DNA from: Caccoplasma intestinavium
GTDB taxonomy: Bacteria; Bacteroidota; Bacteroidia; Bacteroidales; UBA11471
DNA: 44,300 bases
Reading direction: 5' to 3'
Assembly: GCA_018715885.1 (NCBI GenBank)
Contig: DVKT01000007.1
Span: 1-44,300, forward strand
This document shows, one piece after another, positions 8,626-16,830 of the stretch (its first letter is position 1; every line of letters begins with the position of its first letter). The position numbers and the translations under genes were made by a program. The notes below the pieces were generated by a model, which saw only the letters and a program-made list of their open reading frames with translations, was not told the DNA's origin and did not search any database.

Positions 8626-9618
8626 ATGATAGAGCGCGTCGTTATATTGGAAAATGTAGATCCGGTTATCTTTTATGGGGTGAACGACAGCAATATACAA
8701 TTGTTGCGCACGTTGTTTCCCAAGTTGCGTATCTTGGCTCGCGGGCTGGTGGTAAAGGCTATCGGCGACGAAGTGGAGATGGCGATCTTTGAAGAAAAGA
8801 TAACCGAGCTTATGCGGTACTGTGCCGAGTATAATCTGTTGAGCGAAGAAGCCGTCATCGATATTGTGAAAGGGAATCGACCGCCCGAGGTGAAAAAAGA
8901 TAACCTGATCATACACGGGGTAAACGGCCGTCCTATCGTGGCTCGGTCTGAAAACCAAAAGTTATTGGTAAAAGCCTTTGAAGAAAACGATCTTGTTTTT
9001 GCACTCGGTCCCGCCGGTTCGGGAAAGACTTATGTCGCCATTGCATTGGCCGTGCGGGCGATGAAGAATAAAGAAGTAAAGAAAATAATCCTCAGTCGTC
9101 CGGCGGTAGAAGCCGGGGAGAAGCTGGGATTTTTGCCCGGCGACATGAAAGATAAGATCGACCCCTATCTGCAACCTCTCTATGATGCTTTGCAGGATAT
9201 GATTCCGGCAGCGCGCCTTAAAGAATTGATGGACAATAATGTGATACAGATTGCACCGCTTGCTTTTATGCGGGGACGTACATTGGGCGAGGCTGTCATT
9301 ATTCTCGACGAAGCGCAGAATACGTCGACGCATCAGATCAAAATGTTCCTTACCCGTATGGGCCTTAATGCCAAGATGATTGTTACCGGCGATATGAGTC
9401 AGATCGATCTGCCCCCGTCTCAGCGGTCGGGATTATCGCAAGCGATAGAGTTGCTGCATGATGTGCCGGGTATTGCTAAGGTGCAGTTTTCCAAGAAAGA
9501 TATTGTACGCCATAAGCTCGTGCAACGTATTGTCGAGGCGTATGATGCTTATGATGAGAAATGCAGGCAGCGGCGTTTGTGGAAGGAGAATGAAGAATCG
9601 AGGTCTTCCTCAAAATGA
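8626..9618 (+). CDS. PhoH-family ATPase
   Basis: 330 residues from ATG at 8626 (MIERVVILE). The start is chosen because an in-frame TTG at 8602 lies inside the promoter box. The P-loop is GPAGSGKT at about residues 128-135, and Walker B is VIILDEAQN with D228 and E229. These place it in the PhoH/PhoL class of cytoplasmic RNA-associated ATPases, thought to act in RNA metabolism or ribosome maturation, though the exact role is unsettled. An N-terminal domain of about 110 residues precedes the ATPase core, as in the bacterial PhoL type. The C-terminus is short and basic. It is followed after 37 bases by purC, with no terminator between, so the two are probably co-transcribed. The order phoH-purC-menG is, to my knowledge, kept in related Bacteroidales. 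Confidence 0.93.
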   Translation: MIERVVILENVDPVIFYGVNDSNIQLLRTLFPKLRILARGLVVKAIGDEVEMAIFEEKITELMRYCAEYNLLSEEAVIDIVKGNRPPEVKKDNLIIHGVNGRPIVARSENQKLLVKAFEENDLVFALGPAGSGKTYVAIALAVRAMKNKEVKKIILSRPAVEAGEKLGFLPGDMKDKIDPYLQPLYDALQDMIPAARLKELMDNNVIQIAPLAFMRGRTLGEAVIILDEAQNTSTHQIKMFLTRMGLNAKMIVTGDMSQIDLPPSQRSGLSQAIELLHDVPGIAKVQFSKKDIVRHKLVQRIVEAYDAYDEKCRQRRLWKENEESRSSSK

Positions 9619-9655
9619 TGTGCTGAACAGAACGAGAACTTAAATATTTATAGAA

Positions 9656-10609
9656 ATGGAAAAAGCTTTGGTAAAAACCGATTTTCACTTTTCCGGACAA
9701 AAGAGTGTTTATCACGGAAAGGTGCGTGATGTGTATAATATCGATGACGAGTTGCTTGTCATGGTCGCTACCGACCGTATATCGGCATTTGACGTGATTC
9801 TTCCGAAAGGGATTCCTTTCAAGGGTCAGATGTTGAATCAAATTGCTGCTAAATTCCTCGATGCGACGACCGATATCTGCCCCAACTGGAAGGTGGCTAC
9901 TCCCGACCCTATGGTAACCGTAGGAGTGATGTGTAAAGGTTTTCCTGTGGAAATGATTGTCCGGGGATACTTGTGCGGAAGTGCTTGGCGTGCTTATAAA
10001 AGCGGTGTACGCGAAATTTGCGGGGTGAAGTTGCCCGAGGGAATGAAGGAGAACCAGAAATTTCCCGAGCCGATAATTACGCCTACGACCAAAGCCGAAA
10101 TCGGAGAGCATGACGCCGATATCTCCAAAGAAGAAATTTTGGCAAAAGGCTTGGCTACTCCCGAGGAATATGCTTTGTTGGAAAAATATACGATGGAACT
10201 TTTCAACCGGGGTACGCAGATGGCTGCCGAACGCGGATTGATTCTTGTCGATACTAAATATGAGTTTGGTAAACATGACGGAAAGATTTATCTTATGGAC
10301 GAGATCCATACGCCCGATTCGAGCCGTTATTTCTATTCCGAAGGGTATGAAGAACGATTTGCAAAAGGCGAACCTCAGAAACAGTTGTCTAAGGAGTTCG
10401 TGCGCGAATGGTTGATGAATAACGGTTTTCAGGGAAAAGCCGGCCAACAAGTTCCCGAGATGACCGATGCTATCGTAGCATCTATCAGCGACCGTTATAT
10501 CGAGCTGTATGAGCATATCGTCGGGGAGAAGTTCGTTAAAGCCGATACCGAAGATGTGGCCGCTCGTATCGAGAAAAATGTAAGCGGATTTTTGAAGAGC
10601 AGGAAATAA
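9656..10609 (+). CDS. purC: Phosphoribosylaminoimidazole-succinocarboxamide synthase (SAICAR synthetase)
   Basis: 317 residues, the long form found in Bacteroidetes and eukaryotes rather than the 240-residue E. coli form. It joins CAIR and aspartate using ATP to make SAICAR in de novo purine synthesis. Recognisable segments are the nucleotide-binding GKVRDVYNIDDELL near the N-terminus, ATDRISAFDV, the signature MIVRGYLCGSAWRAY, PIITPTTKAE, LVDTKYEFG, and MDEIHTPDSSRYF with the substrate-binding DSSR. All expected motifs are present, so it should be active. It lies 37 bases after phoH. A hairpin without a U-run follows, so some read-through to menG is possible. Confidence 0.96.
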   Translation: MEKALVKTDFHFSGQKSVYHGKVRDVYNIDDELLVMVATDRISAFDVILPKGIPFKGQMLNQIAAKFLDATTDICPNWKVATPDPMVTVGVMCKGFPVEMIVRGYLCGSAWRAYKSGVREICGVKLPEGMKENQKFPEPIITPTTKAEIGEHDADISKEEILAKGLATPEEYALLEKYTMELFNRGTQMAAERGLILVDTKYEFGKHDGKIYLMDEIHTPDSSRYFYSEGYEERFAKGEPQKQLSKEFVREWLMNNGFQGKAGQQVPEMTDAIVASISDRYIELYEHIVGEKFVKADTEDVAARIEKNVSGFLKSRK

Positions 10610-10627
10610 AAGTATTCCCTATCATGA

Positions 10628-10666
10628 TTTCAGGAGAGGAAAAATTTTCTTTCTCCTCTCCTGAAA
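10628..10666 (+). terminator. Hairpin between purC and menG
   Basis: A 13-bp stem (TTTCAGGAGAGGA at 10628-10640 against 10654-10666) lies 18 bases past purC. The sequence that follows (TATGTATTAG) is not a U-run, so this may attenuate rather than stop transcription into menG, whose start is 24 bases further on. Confidence 0.5.
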
Positions 10667-10690
10667 TATGTATTAGTAACCATTCTTGTT

Positions 10691-11443
10691 ATGGCATCGG
10701 AGCGTATTTCACACAATCCCGAGACGGTACTTCCTTATGGCGACGGAGAGAGCAAAGATGTGCAGGTGCGTCGTATGTTCGATACGATAGCTCCGGTATA
10801 TGATCGTATGAACCGGTTGATGACTTTCGGCCTCGACCGAGGGTGGAGAAGGGTTGCCTTGAAAATGCTGAGGGCTTACAATCCCCGGAAGATACTCGAT
10901 GTAGCGACCGGTACGGGAGATTTGCCGTTTATGATGAGAGAGATGTTCGATTGTCCGGATATAACGGGTATCGATTTGTCGGAAGGAATGCTCGACATTG
11001 CTCGGAAAAAATGTTCCGAGCGGAACTTGCAGGAAAAAATAGTCTTTGAAAAGCAGGATTGCCTCTCCTTGACCTTTCCCGATGCTCGGTACGATGCCGT
11101 AACCGTTGCATTTGGAGTGCGTAATTTTCAACGGTTACAGCAAGGTTTTTCCGAGATGTATCGGGTGTTGACACCCGGTGGAGTGTTGATGGTTATAGAA
11201 TTGTCGACTCCCCGCAGGTTTCCGTTCGATGTGCTGTACCGATTTTATGCTCATCGCATTATTCCCTGCTTGGGGCGGTTGTTTTCTCGTGACAAGCAGG
11301 CATATATGTATCTTCCCCGTTCGATAGAGGCTGTGCCCCAGGGAGATGAAATGCTTTCGATATTCAGAAGCGTCGGGTTCGGTGAAGTATATTATCGTCG
11401 ACTTACTTGGGGAGTTTGCTCCATTTATGTGGGAAAGAAGTAA
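10691..11443 (+). CDS. menG: Demethylmenaquinone methyltransferase
   Basis: 250 residues, the normal length of the UbiE/MenG family. It transfers a methyl group from SAM to demethylmenaquinone in the last step of menaquinone synthesis, at the inner membrane. Visible are YDRMNRLMTFGLDRGWRR (37-54), the SAM-binding motif I DVATGTGDLPF (70-80), the acidic residue of motif II in DITGIDLSEGMLD, and the conserved VAFGVRNFQ and LTPGGVLMVIELSTP. In an anaerobe of this group the quinone is menaquinone, hence menG rather than ubiE; this is inference. No separate promoter of the usual type is evident in the 24 bases before the gene after the hairpin, so it may rely on transcription from the phoH promoter. 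It ends 8 bases from the convergent XRE regulator gene. Confidence 0.94.
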   Translation: MASERISHNPETVLPYGDGESKDVQVRRMFDTIAPVYDRMNRLMTFGLDRGWRRVALKMLRAYNPRKILDVATGTGDLPFMMREMFDCPDITGIDLSEGMLDIARKKCSERNLQEKIVFEKQDCLSLTFPDARYDAVTVAFGVRNFQRLQQGFSEMYRVLTPGGVLMVIELSTPRRFPFDVLYRFYAHRIIPCLGRLFSRDKQAYMYLPRSIEAVPQGDEMLSIFRSVGFGEVYYRRLTWGVCSIYVGKK

Positions 11444-11451
11444 GAGGGAAT

Positions 11452-11913
11452 TTACAGATCGTTTTTATTGTCGATTTCGAGAACTTTTTCTTGTAACAGC
11501 TCGATTTGCTTCTTATAGAGTTCGTTTATTTCACGAAGTAATGCTATTTCCTGATCTTTTGATGCCAGAAAATCTTCATATTGGAATTTTGGTTTTTTAG
11601 AAATTTTATATTTCTCGAATTCTTCCGAAACCGAAGATAGTACTTGTTTGTTGTCAGAAAGGATCGGGTTTATACTATTTTCGTGGGTTTGATTTTCTTC
11701 TCCATCATGTTCGAGAACGAAGAAGTCGGCAATGTTCAGATGATACATATTGCAGATGGTCAACAGTACGCTCATGTTGAGATTTCCTCCTCGGACGGCT
11801 TTGCCGATTGTATTCTTGTCAATACCTAAAAAAGCGGAAGCTTCTTGGTAAGTGATTCCTCTTCTCGACAGGAATTCTCGAAATTTGATTCCGGAGTAGA
11901 TGATTTTCGACAT
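11452..11913 (-). CDS. XRE-type helix-turn-helix protein with C-terminal coiled coil
   Basis: 153 residues from ATG at 11913 (MSKIIYSGIKFREFL); a longer frame from 11976 adds a leader that is not protein-like. Residues about 8-60 form an HTH_3/XRE domain: REFLSRRGITYQEASAFLGID, then KNTIGKAVRGGNLNMSVLLTICNMY. The rest is a linker and a predicted coiled coil of about 35 residues (DFLASKDQEIALLREINELY ... LLQEKVLEID), likely a dimerisation arm. There is no phage or toxin neighbour. The divergent gene at 12054 shares the 140-base upstream region and is the obvious candidate target, besides self-regulation. The target is not known from sequence. Confidence 0.8.
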   Translation of the reverse strand: MSKIIYSGIKFREFLSRRGITYQEASAFLGIDKNTIGKAVRGGNLNMSVLLTICNMYHLNIADFFVLEHDGEENQTHENSINPILSDNKQVLSSVSEEFEKYKISKKPKFQYEDFLASKDQEIALLREINELYKKQIELLQEKVLEIDNKNDL

Positions 11914-12053
11914 AATATATTTCTTTTGAGTTTTGTATAGGATGGTGTCGTAAAAAAGAACTTTTGAAATGAACAAAAGACTATTTAATTGGTTTTACTT
12001 CTACTAATATACGAATAATATGAATTATAGCCAATAGTAATCGACTTATAGAT
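11914..12053. promoter_or_regulatory. Shared divergent upstream region of the XRE gene and the 88-residue gene
   Basis: 140 AT-rich bases between two divergent starts. I see no full -7 TAnnTTTG box and no clear operator palindrome. It must hold both promoters if both genes are expressed; a binding site for the XRE protein would be expected here. Confidence 0.35.
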
Positions 12054-12320
12054 ATGAAAAATAAAAGCAGTATTGACGAAGTAAAAAAAGCGGTTGAAGC
12101 ACTGGAAGAGGTCTGTGAGAGAGTAGGGGTGAACTACGCCGTCTTTTTTTCGGAACAACCGCATAGCATTACCGGTGGTGCGACGTTTACCATCGAAGAA
12201 TATGCCATTCTCATCGAGACTTTTTCTCGGCGTTTGCCGTTGGAACAGGTGCGTTTTCTCCGAAAGGTCATGGATATGATTATCACCGATCGTTCATCGT
12301 CGTCTTGGCCTGTAAATTGA
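12054..12320 (+). CDS. Small protein of unknown function (88 residues)
   Basis: 88 residues, not recognised. It begins with a helical, lysine/glutamate-rich stretch (DEVKKAVEALEEVCERVG), then a short apolar piece (NYAVFFS) and a second helical part (IEEYAILIETFSRRLPLEQ, VRFLRKVMDMII). There is no signal peptide, membrane segment or metal motif. It is divergent from the XRE regulator gene and convergent with the coiled-coil gene. Codon use is like that of its neighbours and the ATG is well placed, so I take it as a real gene. It could be a partner or target of the regulator. Confidence 0.6.
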   Translation: MKNKSSIDEVKKAVEALEEVCERVGVNYAVFFSEQPHSITGGATFTIEEYAILIETFSRRLPLEQVRFLRKVMDMIITDRSSSSWPVN

Positions 12321-12360
12321 TCTTTTTCTTTTGTGTTAAGGAAGAATTGTATGTCGTGTT

Positions 12361-13320
12361 TTACAGATTTTCGGCTGTATCGTCAGGGAATATTAGAGAT
12401 GTGAGTCCCGGTGCAGGTTTATGTGCGTGGCGGGACGTCGGCTCGGTCGGTGACATACTGCTCTTTTTCCCGGCTTTACGCAGTGCCTGATCGAGCTCTT
12501 CCGTAAGTTTTCGTACTTCTTTTCGCAATTTTTGGGTCGTTTCCTGTAAATCTTTGATTCGTTGTTGGTGTCGCGAGTCCCGTTTCATGATATTGCGATT
12601 TTCTTTTCTCAGTTCTTGTAGGGCGTTTTGTGCCTTATTGAGTTTGTTATATAGAGATGCGTAGCGGTGTTTTATCACGATTGCTTCATTGTCTCTTTCG
12701 TCGCCGACACTACGACAGTCGAAAATTTTTTCTGTATCTTCGATATTTTGAGAGACTTCTTCTTCGGTTTTTTCATCTGGTTCGTCATAGGCAATCCCCA
12801 ATGATTGTGCTTTTATTTTGTTGATTTGTCGTAGCTTTTCTTCTATTTCCCGTTCGTATCCGTCTCTTACGGTTATCAATTCGTTTTCGAGGTCGTGAAT
12901 GCGCTCGCTCAGCGTTTTGCGCAGACGTTCGGCTCCGGCATGTCTTTTTTGTGCTTCGGTGTAATTATGGGAGAGCTCGGCATTTTGTTCCTGCAAGTTT
13001 TTTATTTCTGCAATGCGTCGGGATTCTTCTTCTCTCCATTTTTCCGATAATTCGTTACGAGCCGTATTGAGCGATTCCTGCTTGAAGCGGTCGAGACTTT
13101 CGGCCAATTGCTCATAGACGATCTCGACGTTGAGAGATGAAATCGTTTTGCCGTTGTTTACGGCATCGTTGATTTGTCGGGCGAGAGCTTCGAGTAGATG
13201 TTGTTCGGCGATGTCTGTACCCGGAATATCCGAAACGATGAGTTGTTCGCTGTCGGAGTAAGTGTTTTTTTTAAGATTCCGGTCGCGCCATTGTTGCAGT
13301 ATCGATTTTACAAAACTCAT
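12361..13320 (-). CDS. Cytoplasmic coiled-coil protein, unknown function, partner of the receiver/PPDK_N gene
   Basis: 319 residues, rich in Glu, Lys, Arg and Gln. No signal peptide or membrane helix is seen. After an N-terminal segment (MSFVKSILQQWRDRNLKKN) and a short globular part to about residue 75, residues about 75-180 and 215-285 look like long coiled coils, with heptad-like spacing in EEESRRIAEIKNLQEQNAEL and HQQRIKDLQETTQKLRKEV. An acidic linker separates them (DEPDEKTEEEVSQNIEDTE). The C-terminus is basic then proline/serine-rich. Its start lies 13 bases past the stop of the receiver/PPDK_N gene, on the same strand, so the two are almost certainly one operon. A scaffold or adaptor role is inference. 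Confidence 0.75.
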   Translation of the reverse strand: MSFVKSILQQWRDRNLKKNTYSDSEQLIVSDIPGTDIAEQHLLEALARQINDAVNNGKTISSLNVEIVYEQLAESLDRFKQESLNTARNELSEKWREEESRRIAEIKNLQEQNAELSHNYTEAQKRHAGAERLRKTLSERIHDLENELITVRDGYEREIEEKLRQINKIKAQSLGIAYDEPDEKTEEEVSQNIEDTEKIFDCRSVGDERDNEAIVIKHRYASLYNKLNKAQNALQELRKENRNIMKRDSRHQQRIKDLQETTQKLRKEVRKLTEELDQALRKAGKKSSMSPTEPTSRHAHKPAPGLTSLIFPDDTAENL

Positions 13321-13333
13321 AACGTAGAGGTTT

Positions 13334-16303
13334 TTACGGTTGTGTTTCGGAGGGTTTGATGACGATGCCTTCGCTTTTTCTTCCGTTGATCTTTACGGTG
13401 AGCGGTTGTTCGAATCGTACGACCCTCAGGAATTGCGTCTCTTGCACCGCTTCTTGGTGATTGAGGAAATCTTCGTCATAGAGGCAGTCTTTGATTTGCG
13501 GATTGAGTGTGAAGTAACCTACGCCGAAAGAGGTCAGGTTCTGGAAGAAGTGCGTTCCCTGACTCGGTTCGATGAAATAACTCGATAAGGCGGTTTCGAC
13601 GATGAGACGGGCGGCCGATATATGCGGCCATTTGACGGGAATACCCAGTGCCGTGTCGCTCGATCCCCAACGTCCGGGGCCTATGAGTATGTAATTTTCG
13701 CCGCGTTCGAGAAATGTTTTGTTTATCTTTTCTATTTCCCGGGCGATGAGCGAATTGTTCGACGACAAGAATCCGTCGCTTTTGACGTAGATGACATGGT
13801 GCAGATCCGACATGATGCCGTGCCCCAGAGCCGAAGATGTTTTTAGCAACAGGTCTTTTTCCTCGACTTCGTCGATTTCGTCGCTTCGCATCTCTTTTGT
13901 ATCCACGATGGGGCGTATTTGCAGCCAATAAAGTGCACCGTGTGGGTGTTGTTCGTTGGGCAGGATCCCGGCAAATTCTATCTCTACATGCCGGCCCATG
14001 TCGTGTGAGCCGTATTCGAGCATCATTTCCAGCAATGGTGATAGCGGGAAAATATTGTGTTGCAGGATATTGGCGAAGGTAACGACTTTGCGCCCACCTT
14101 CGTAGTATCCGTCGCGTATGACTTGGTCGTAAGGGTCGAACGTCGATACCATGCCGCGTAGGGAATTATCGGCCTCGGCATCGCGTATTGAAAGACGCAA
14201 AAGGTTGAAGCTGTCATCGACTTCGCAATGTTCTTGGATATTTTTCAGGTCGAGTGCGTAAAAACGGGTTTGCGTGTCTCGCAGGGCAAGGTCGAGGGTG
14301 CTGGTTTGCAGTACCTTGTTGGGATGCTTGGGCGAAAATCGTAAACTGCGTCCGCCGTCGACGATGTATTTTCCGAGACCTACGGCTATATCCACGACTC
14401 CGTCTTCAGCTTTTTCGTCGTTGATCGGGTAATAGTTGAGCGACCGGCCGACACCCGCGAATGAGGGATAGTATCGGTCGCCGTATTGCGTACCTACTAC
14501 TTCTTGTAAGATAATTGCCATTTTTTCCTGATCGATGACATTTGATGTCGCTGTCATGTAGGCTTTGCTGTCGGAGTAAAATACCGAGGCATATACGCCT
14601 TTCACGGCGGCCGACAACATGCGATACATCTCTTCGCGATCTTCGAGGAACGGTATCATGTAGGTCGAGTATACACCGGCGAAAGGTTGGTAATGCGAGT
14701 CTTCGAGCAGGCTCGACGAACGCACGGCGATGGGCCGTCCTACTACCTCGAAAAAGGCCAGTATGTCTTCTTTGAGGCGTTCGGGCAAGGAGGCTTCGAG
14801 GAAATGGTTGAGGATTTCTTCGTCGGGCATGTCCGAGAGGGCGATTTGATAGAGATTGTTGCTCTCCATAAATTCATCGAAGAGGTCGGTACAAAGAACC
14901 ACGGTTTTAGGAACGGAAACGCTTATACCTTCGTAATCTTCGAGTATGGGGTGGCGTTTGATGAGTGAGTCGATAAATGCCAGACCGCGCCCTTTTCCTC
15001 CCAGCGAACCTTGCCCGATACGGGCGAAATTGGAGTATTTGTCGAAACGGTTTCGTTCAAAAATGGCCACTACGCCCCGGTTCTTCATTTTCCGATAGAG
15101 GACAATGGAGTCGAAAATTTCCTGTCGTATTTCAGGCAGCTCGTCGAGGTTATGAGGCCAGCGCCGACGAATAAATTCGGCCAGCGGGAAAAGGGCTCGG
15201 GAATAGAGCCAGCGGGAAATATGATTGCGCGAGGCGTGGTATAGCAGCGATTCGGCAGGAATGGAAAGGATATTTTTTTGCAGGTCTTTCAGTTCTTTGA
15301 TGCGCATGATGACCTCTCCGTTTTGCGGATTGATAAATTCAAAATCTCCAAAGCCGAAATTGCGCATGATGGCCTTACGCAAATCGACGGGTAGTTTTTT
15401 GGAATTTTTATCGAGGAAACATGCGTCGAGCGCAGCGGCTCCGGCCGAGTTTTCGGTATCGGACGATTCGATGATAATGGGGACGAACGGGTCTTTCTCC
15501 CTGACGTACGAGCAGAATTTGAGCCCGGCTTTCGCGTCTTTCAACCCTTCGTGCATGAATGATACGTCCGATATGATTCCCAGTATATTATTGGCGTATT
15601 TCTTATACATTTCCATCGCTTCTTCGTAGGAGCGGGCCAGTTTTATTTTGGGCCGCCCCCGCATACGTAACATCTGTTCGTGCTCGTTGAGGGCTTCGGT
15701 CGAAAATATCTGGGATTGTTTCAGCACGAACTTATATAGATGGGGCAGTATCGAGGAGTAGAACCGTATCGAGTCTTCGACCAACATGATAATCTGTACG
15801 CCCGACTTGGTATCTTCTTCGATATTCATTTCGTCTTCGAGCAACTTGATGATAGCCAATAATAAATCGGTATTTCCCAGCCAACTGAAAACGTAATCGA
15901 TACCACTGAGGTCTTCTTTTTCCAATCGGCGGGAGACCTCGCGGGCGAAAGGTGTAAGCAGGACGATGGGAATATCGGGATAGTGGTGCTTGATTTCTTT
16001 GGCCTTTTCGTAGGTCTGACTGTGTTCGGCATCGGGAATGGCGATGATGAGGTCGAACCTTTTTGTCGATAATTCCTTGAATGCGTCTTCGAGGTTATTT
16101 ACTTGTGTTACACGGGGAGGTGAACTGAGGTTGAGGGACGTGTACTCGAAGAAAATCTGTTCTTCGACACGGCCATCTTCTTCGAGAATGAATGCATCGT
16201 AATAAGAGGCGACCAGTAAAACGTTGAAGATACGTTTTTGCATGAGGTTGGCAAAAGAGGTATCTTTCAGGTATAGATGTTTGATGTTGTTTCCTTTGTC
16301 CAT
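13334..16303 (-). CDS. Tandem receiver domains fused to PEP-synthase-type ATP-grasp (PPDK_N) domain
   Basis: 989 residues, cytoplasmic. Residues about 25-155 resemble a receiver fold but lack the acidic pair, phosphoacceptor context and lysine (LLVASYYDAF, LIIAIPDAEHS). Residues about 168-310 form a second receiver with the whole active site: E176-D177 (IIMLVEDSIRF), phosphoacceptor D246 (GIISDVSF), S280/S281 (IIIESSD) and K299 (CFLDKN). After a helical linker, about 430-800 is the PEP-synthase/PPDK N-terminal ATP-grasp domain: GQGSLGGKGRGLAF (431-444), GRPIAVRSSSLLEDS (522-536) and a closing LQIRPIVDT. The phosphohistidine swivel motif (GGxTSHAA type) and the C-terminal PEP/pyruvate barrel are absent; a separate C-terminal domain of about 170 residues takes their place (IGPGRWGSSD). 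Such proteins are commonly labelled PEP synthase, but this one cannot carry out the full reaction as seen. A phospho-regulated nucleotide-dependent regulator is inferred. No kinase gene is adjacent. Confidence 0.85.
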   Translation of the reverse strand: MDKGNNIKHLYLKDTSFANLMQKRIFNVLLVASYYDAFILEEDGRVEEQIFFEYTSLNLSSPPRVTQVNNLEDAFKELSTKRFDLIIAIPDAEHSQTYEKAKEIKHHYPDIPIVLLTPFAREVSRRLEKEDLSGIDYVFSWLGNTDLLLAIIKLLEDEMNIEEDTKSGVQIIMLVEDSIRFYSSILPHLYKFVLKQSQIFSTEALNEHEQMLRMRGRPKIKLARSYEEAMEMYKKYANNILGIISDVSFMHEGLKDAKAGLKFCSYVREKDPFVPIIIESSDTENSAGAAALDACFLDKNSKKLPVDLRKAIMRNFGFGDFEFINPQNGEVIMRIKELKDLQKNILSIPAESLLYHASRNHISRWLYSRALFPLAEFIRRRWPHNLDELPEIRQEIFDSIVLYRKMKNRGVVAIFERNRFDKYSNFARIGQGSLGGKGRGLAFIDSLIKRHPILEDYEGISVSVPKTVVLCTDLFDEFMESNNLYQIALSDMPDEEILNHFLEASLPERLKEDILAFFEVVGRPIAVRSSSLLEDSHYQPFAGVYSTYMIPFLEDREEMYRMLSAAVKGVYASVFYSDSKAYMTATSNVIDQEKMAIILQEVVGTQYGDRYYPSFAGVGRSLNYYPINDEKAEDGVVDIAVGLGKYIVDGGRSLRFSPKHPNKVLQTSTLDLALRDTQTRFYALDLKNIQEHCEVDDSFNLLRLSIRDAEADNSLRGMVSTFDPYDQVIRDGYYEGGRKVVTFANILQHNIFPLSPLLEMMLEYGSHDMGRHVEIEFAGILPNEQHPHGALYWLQIRPIVDTKEMRSDEIDEVEEKDLLLKTSSALGHGIMSDLHHVIYVKSDGFLSSNNSLIAREIEKINKTFLERGENYILIGPGRWGSSDTALGIPVKWPHISAARLIVETALSSYFIEPSQGTHFFQNLTSFGVGYFTLNPQIKDCLYDEDFLNHQEAVQETQFLRVVRFEQPLTVKINGRKSEGIVIKPSETQP

Positions 16304-16369
16304 AGTCTTCTTTGTTCGAGGAAATGTAAGGGCCGGGTTTGAGTAGCTCGGCTCGTTTTTTCACTCTTT

Positions 16370-16377
16370 CAAAGGTA
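16370..16377 (-). promoter_or_regulatory. -7 box of the receiver/PPDK_N operon
   Basis: On the minus strand TACCTTTG is a full -7 match, 66 bases before the start codon at 16303. No TTTG occurs at the expected -33 position. Confidence 0.55.
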
Positions 16378-16830
16378 TGAATATTTTTTGATTTGAAAAA
16401 TTTAAAGGGTAAAAATCATTTGTTTTGAAAGAGTTATCTCGATTTTTTATGTTCCGTGTTATACTTTTCTTCGATATGGGGCTTTTCTTTCTTTTTAAGT
16501 CTCTGTTTTTAAAATATTTGTATCTATTAAAAAGAGTAATATCCCAACAGAAAAGGCTTTTGTTTGATAATGGATAACCCGATGAAAAAGTTCACCTCGA
16601 AGAGGATTTTTATTTTCGGGAGTTGTTATGTTGGTAGTTTTATAAGGAGAAATCGGTTGTTTCACAGATTTCAAGTAAGTATCGTTTTTTTATTTACGAT
16701 ACAAAAAAGTCTACGTATTAGCTATAAAAAGTCCACATGAAATCGAGCATCTCTACTTATTTTTGAAATTATTACTGGGGTTTTCATTGCCTTGCTGAAT
16801 AGAAGTATAATACCATTAAAAATACAATGT
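16378..16830. other. AT-rich region between the receiver/PPDK_N operon and the GH43 gene
   Basis: About 450 bases between divergent genes. A possible -7 box for GH43 (TATTTTTG, 16758-16765) is present without a clear -33. An open frame of 56 codons from ATG 16570 has no recognisable content and I do not call it. No repeats or hairpins stand out. Confidence 0.5.

Noticed and set aside
9476..10516. 346-codon minus-strand open frame
   Set aside because: Antisense to phoH and purC, both of which have complete family motifs.
13334..16303. Annotation as phosphoenolpyruvate synthase (ppsA)
   Set aside because: Only the N-terminal ATP-grasp domain is present. The phosphohistidine and PEP-binding domains needed for the reaction are missing.
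16570..16740. 56-codon open frame in the region before the GH43 gene
   Set aside because: Basic and phenylalanine-rich as expected for translated AT-rich DNA. No promoter or family match.
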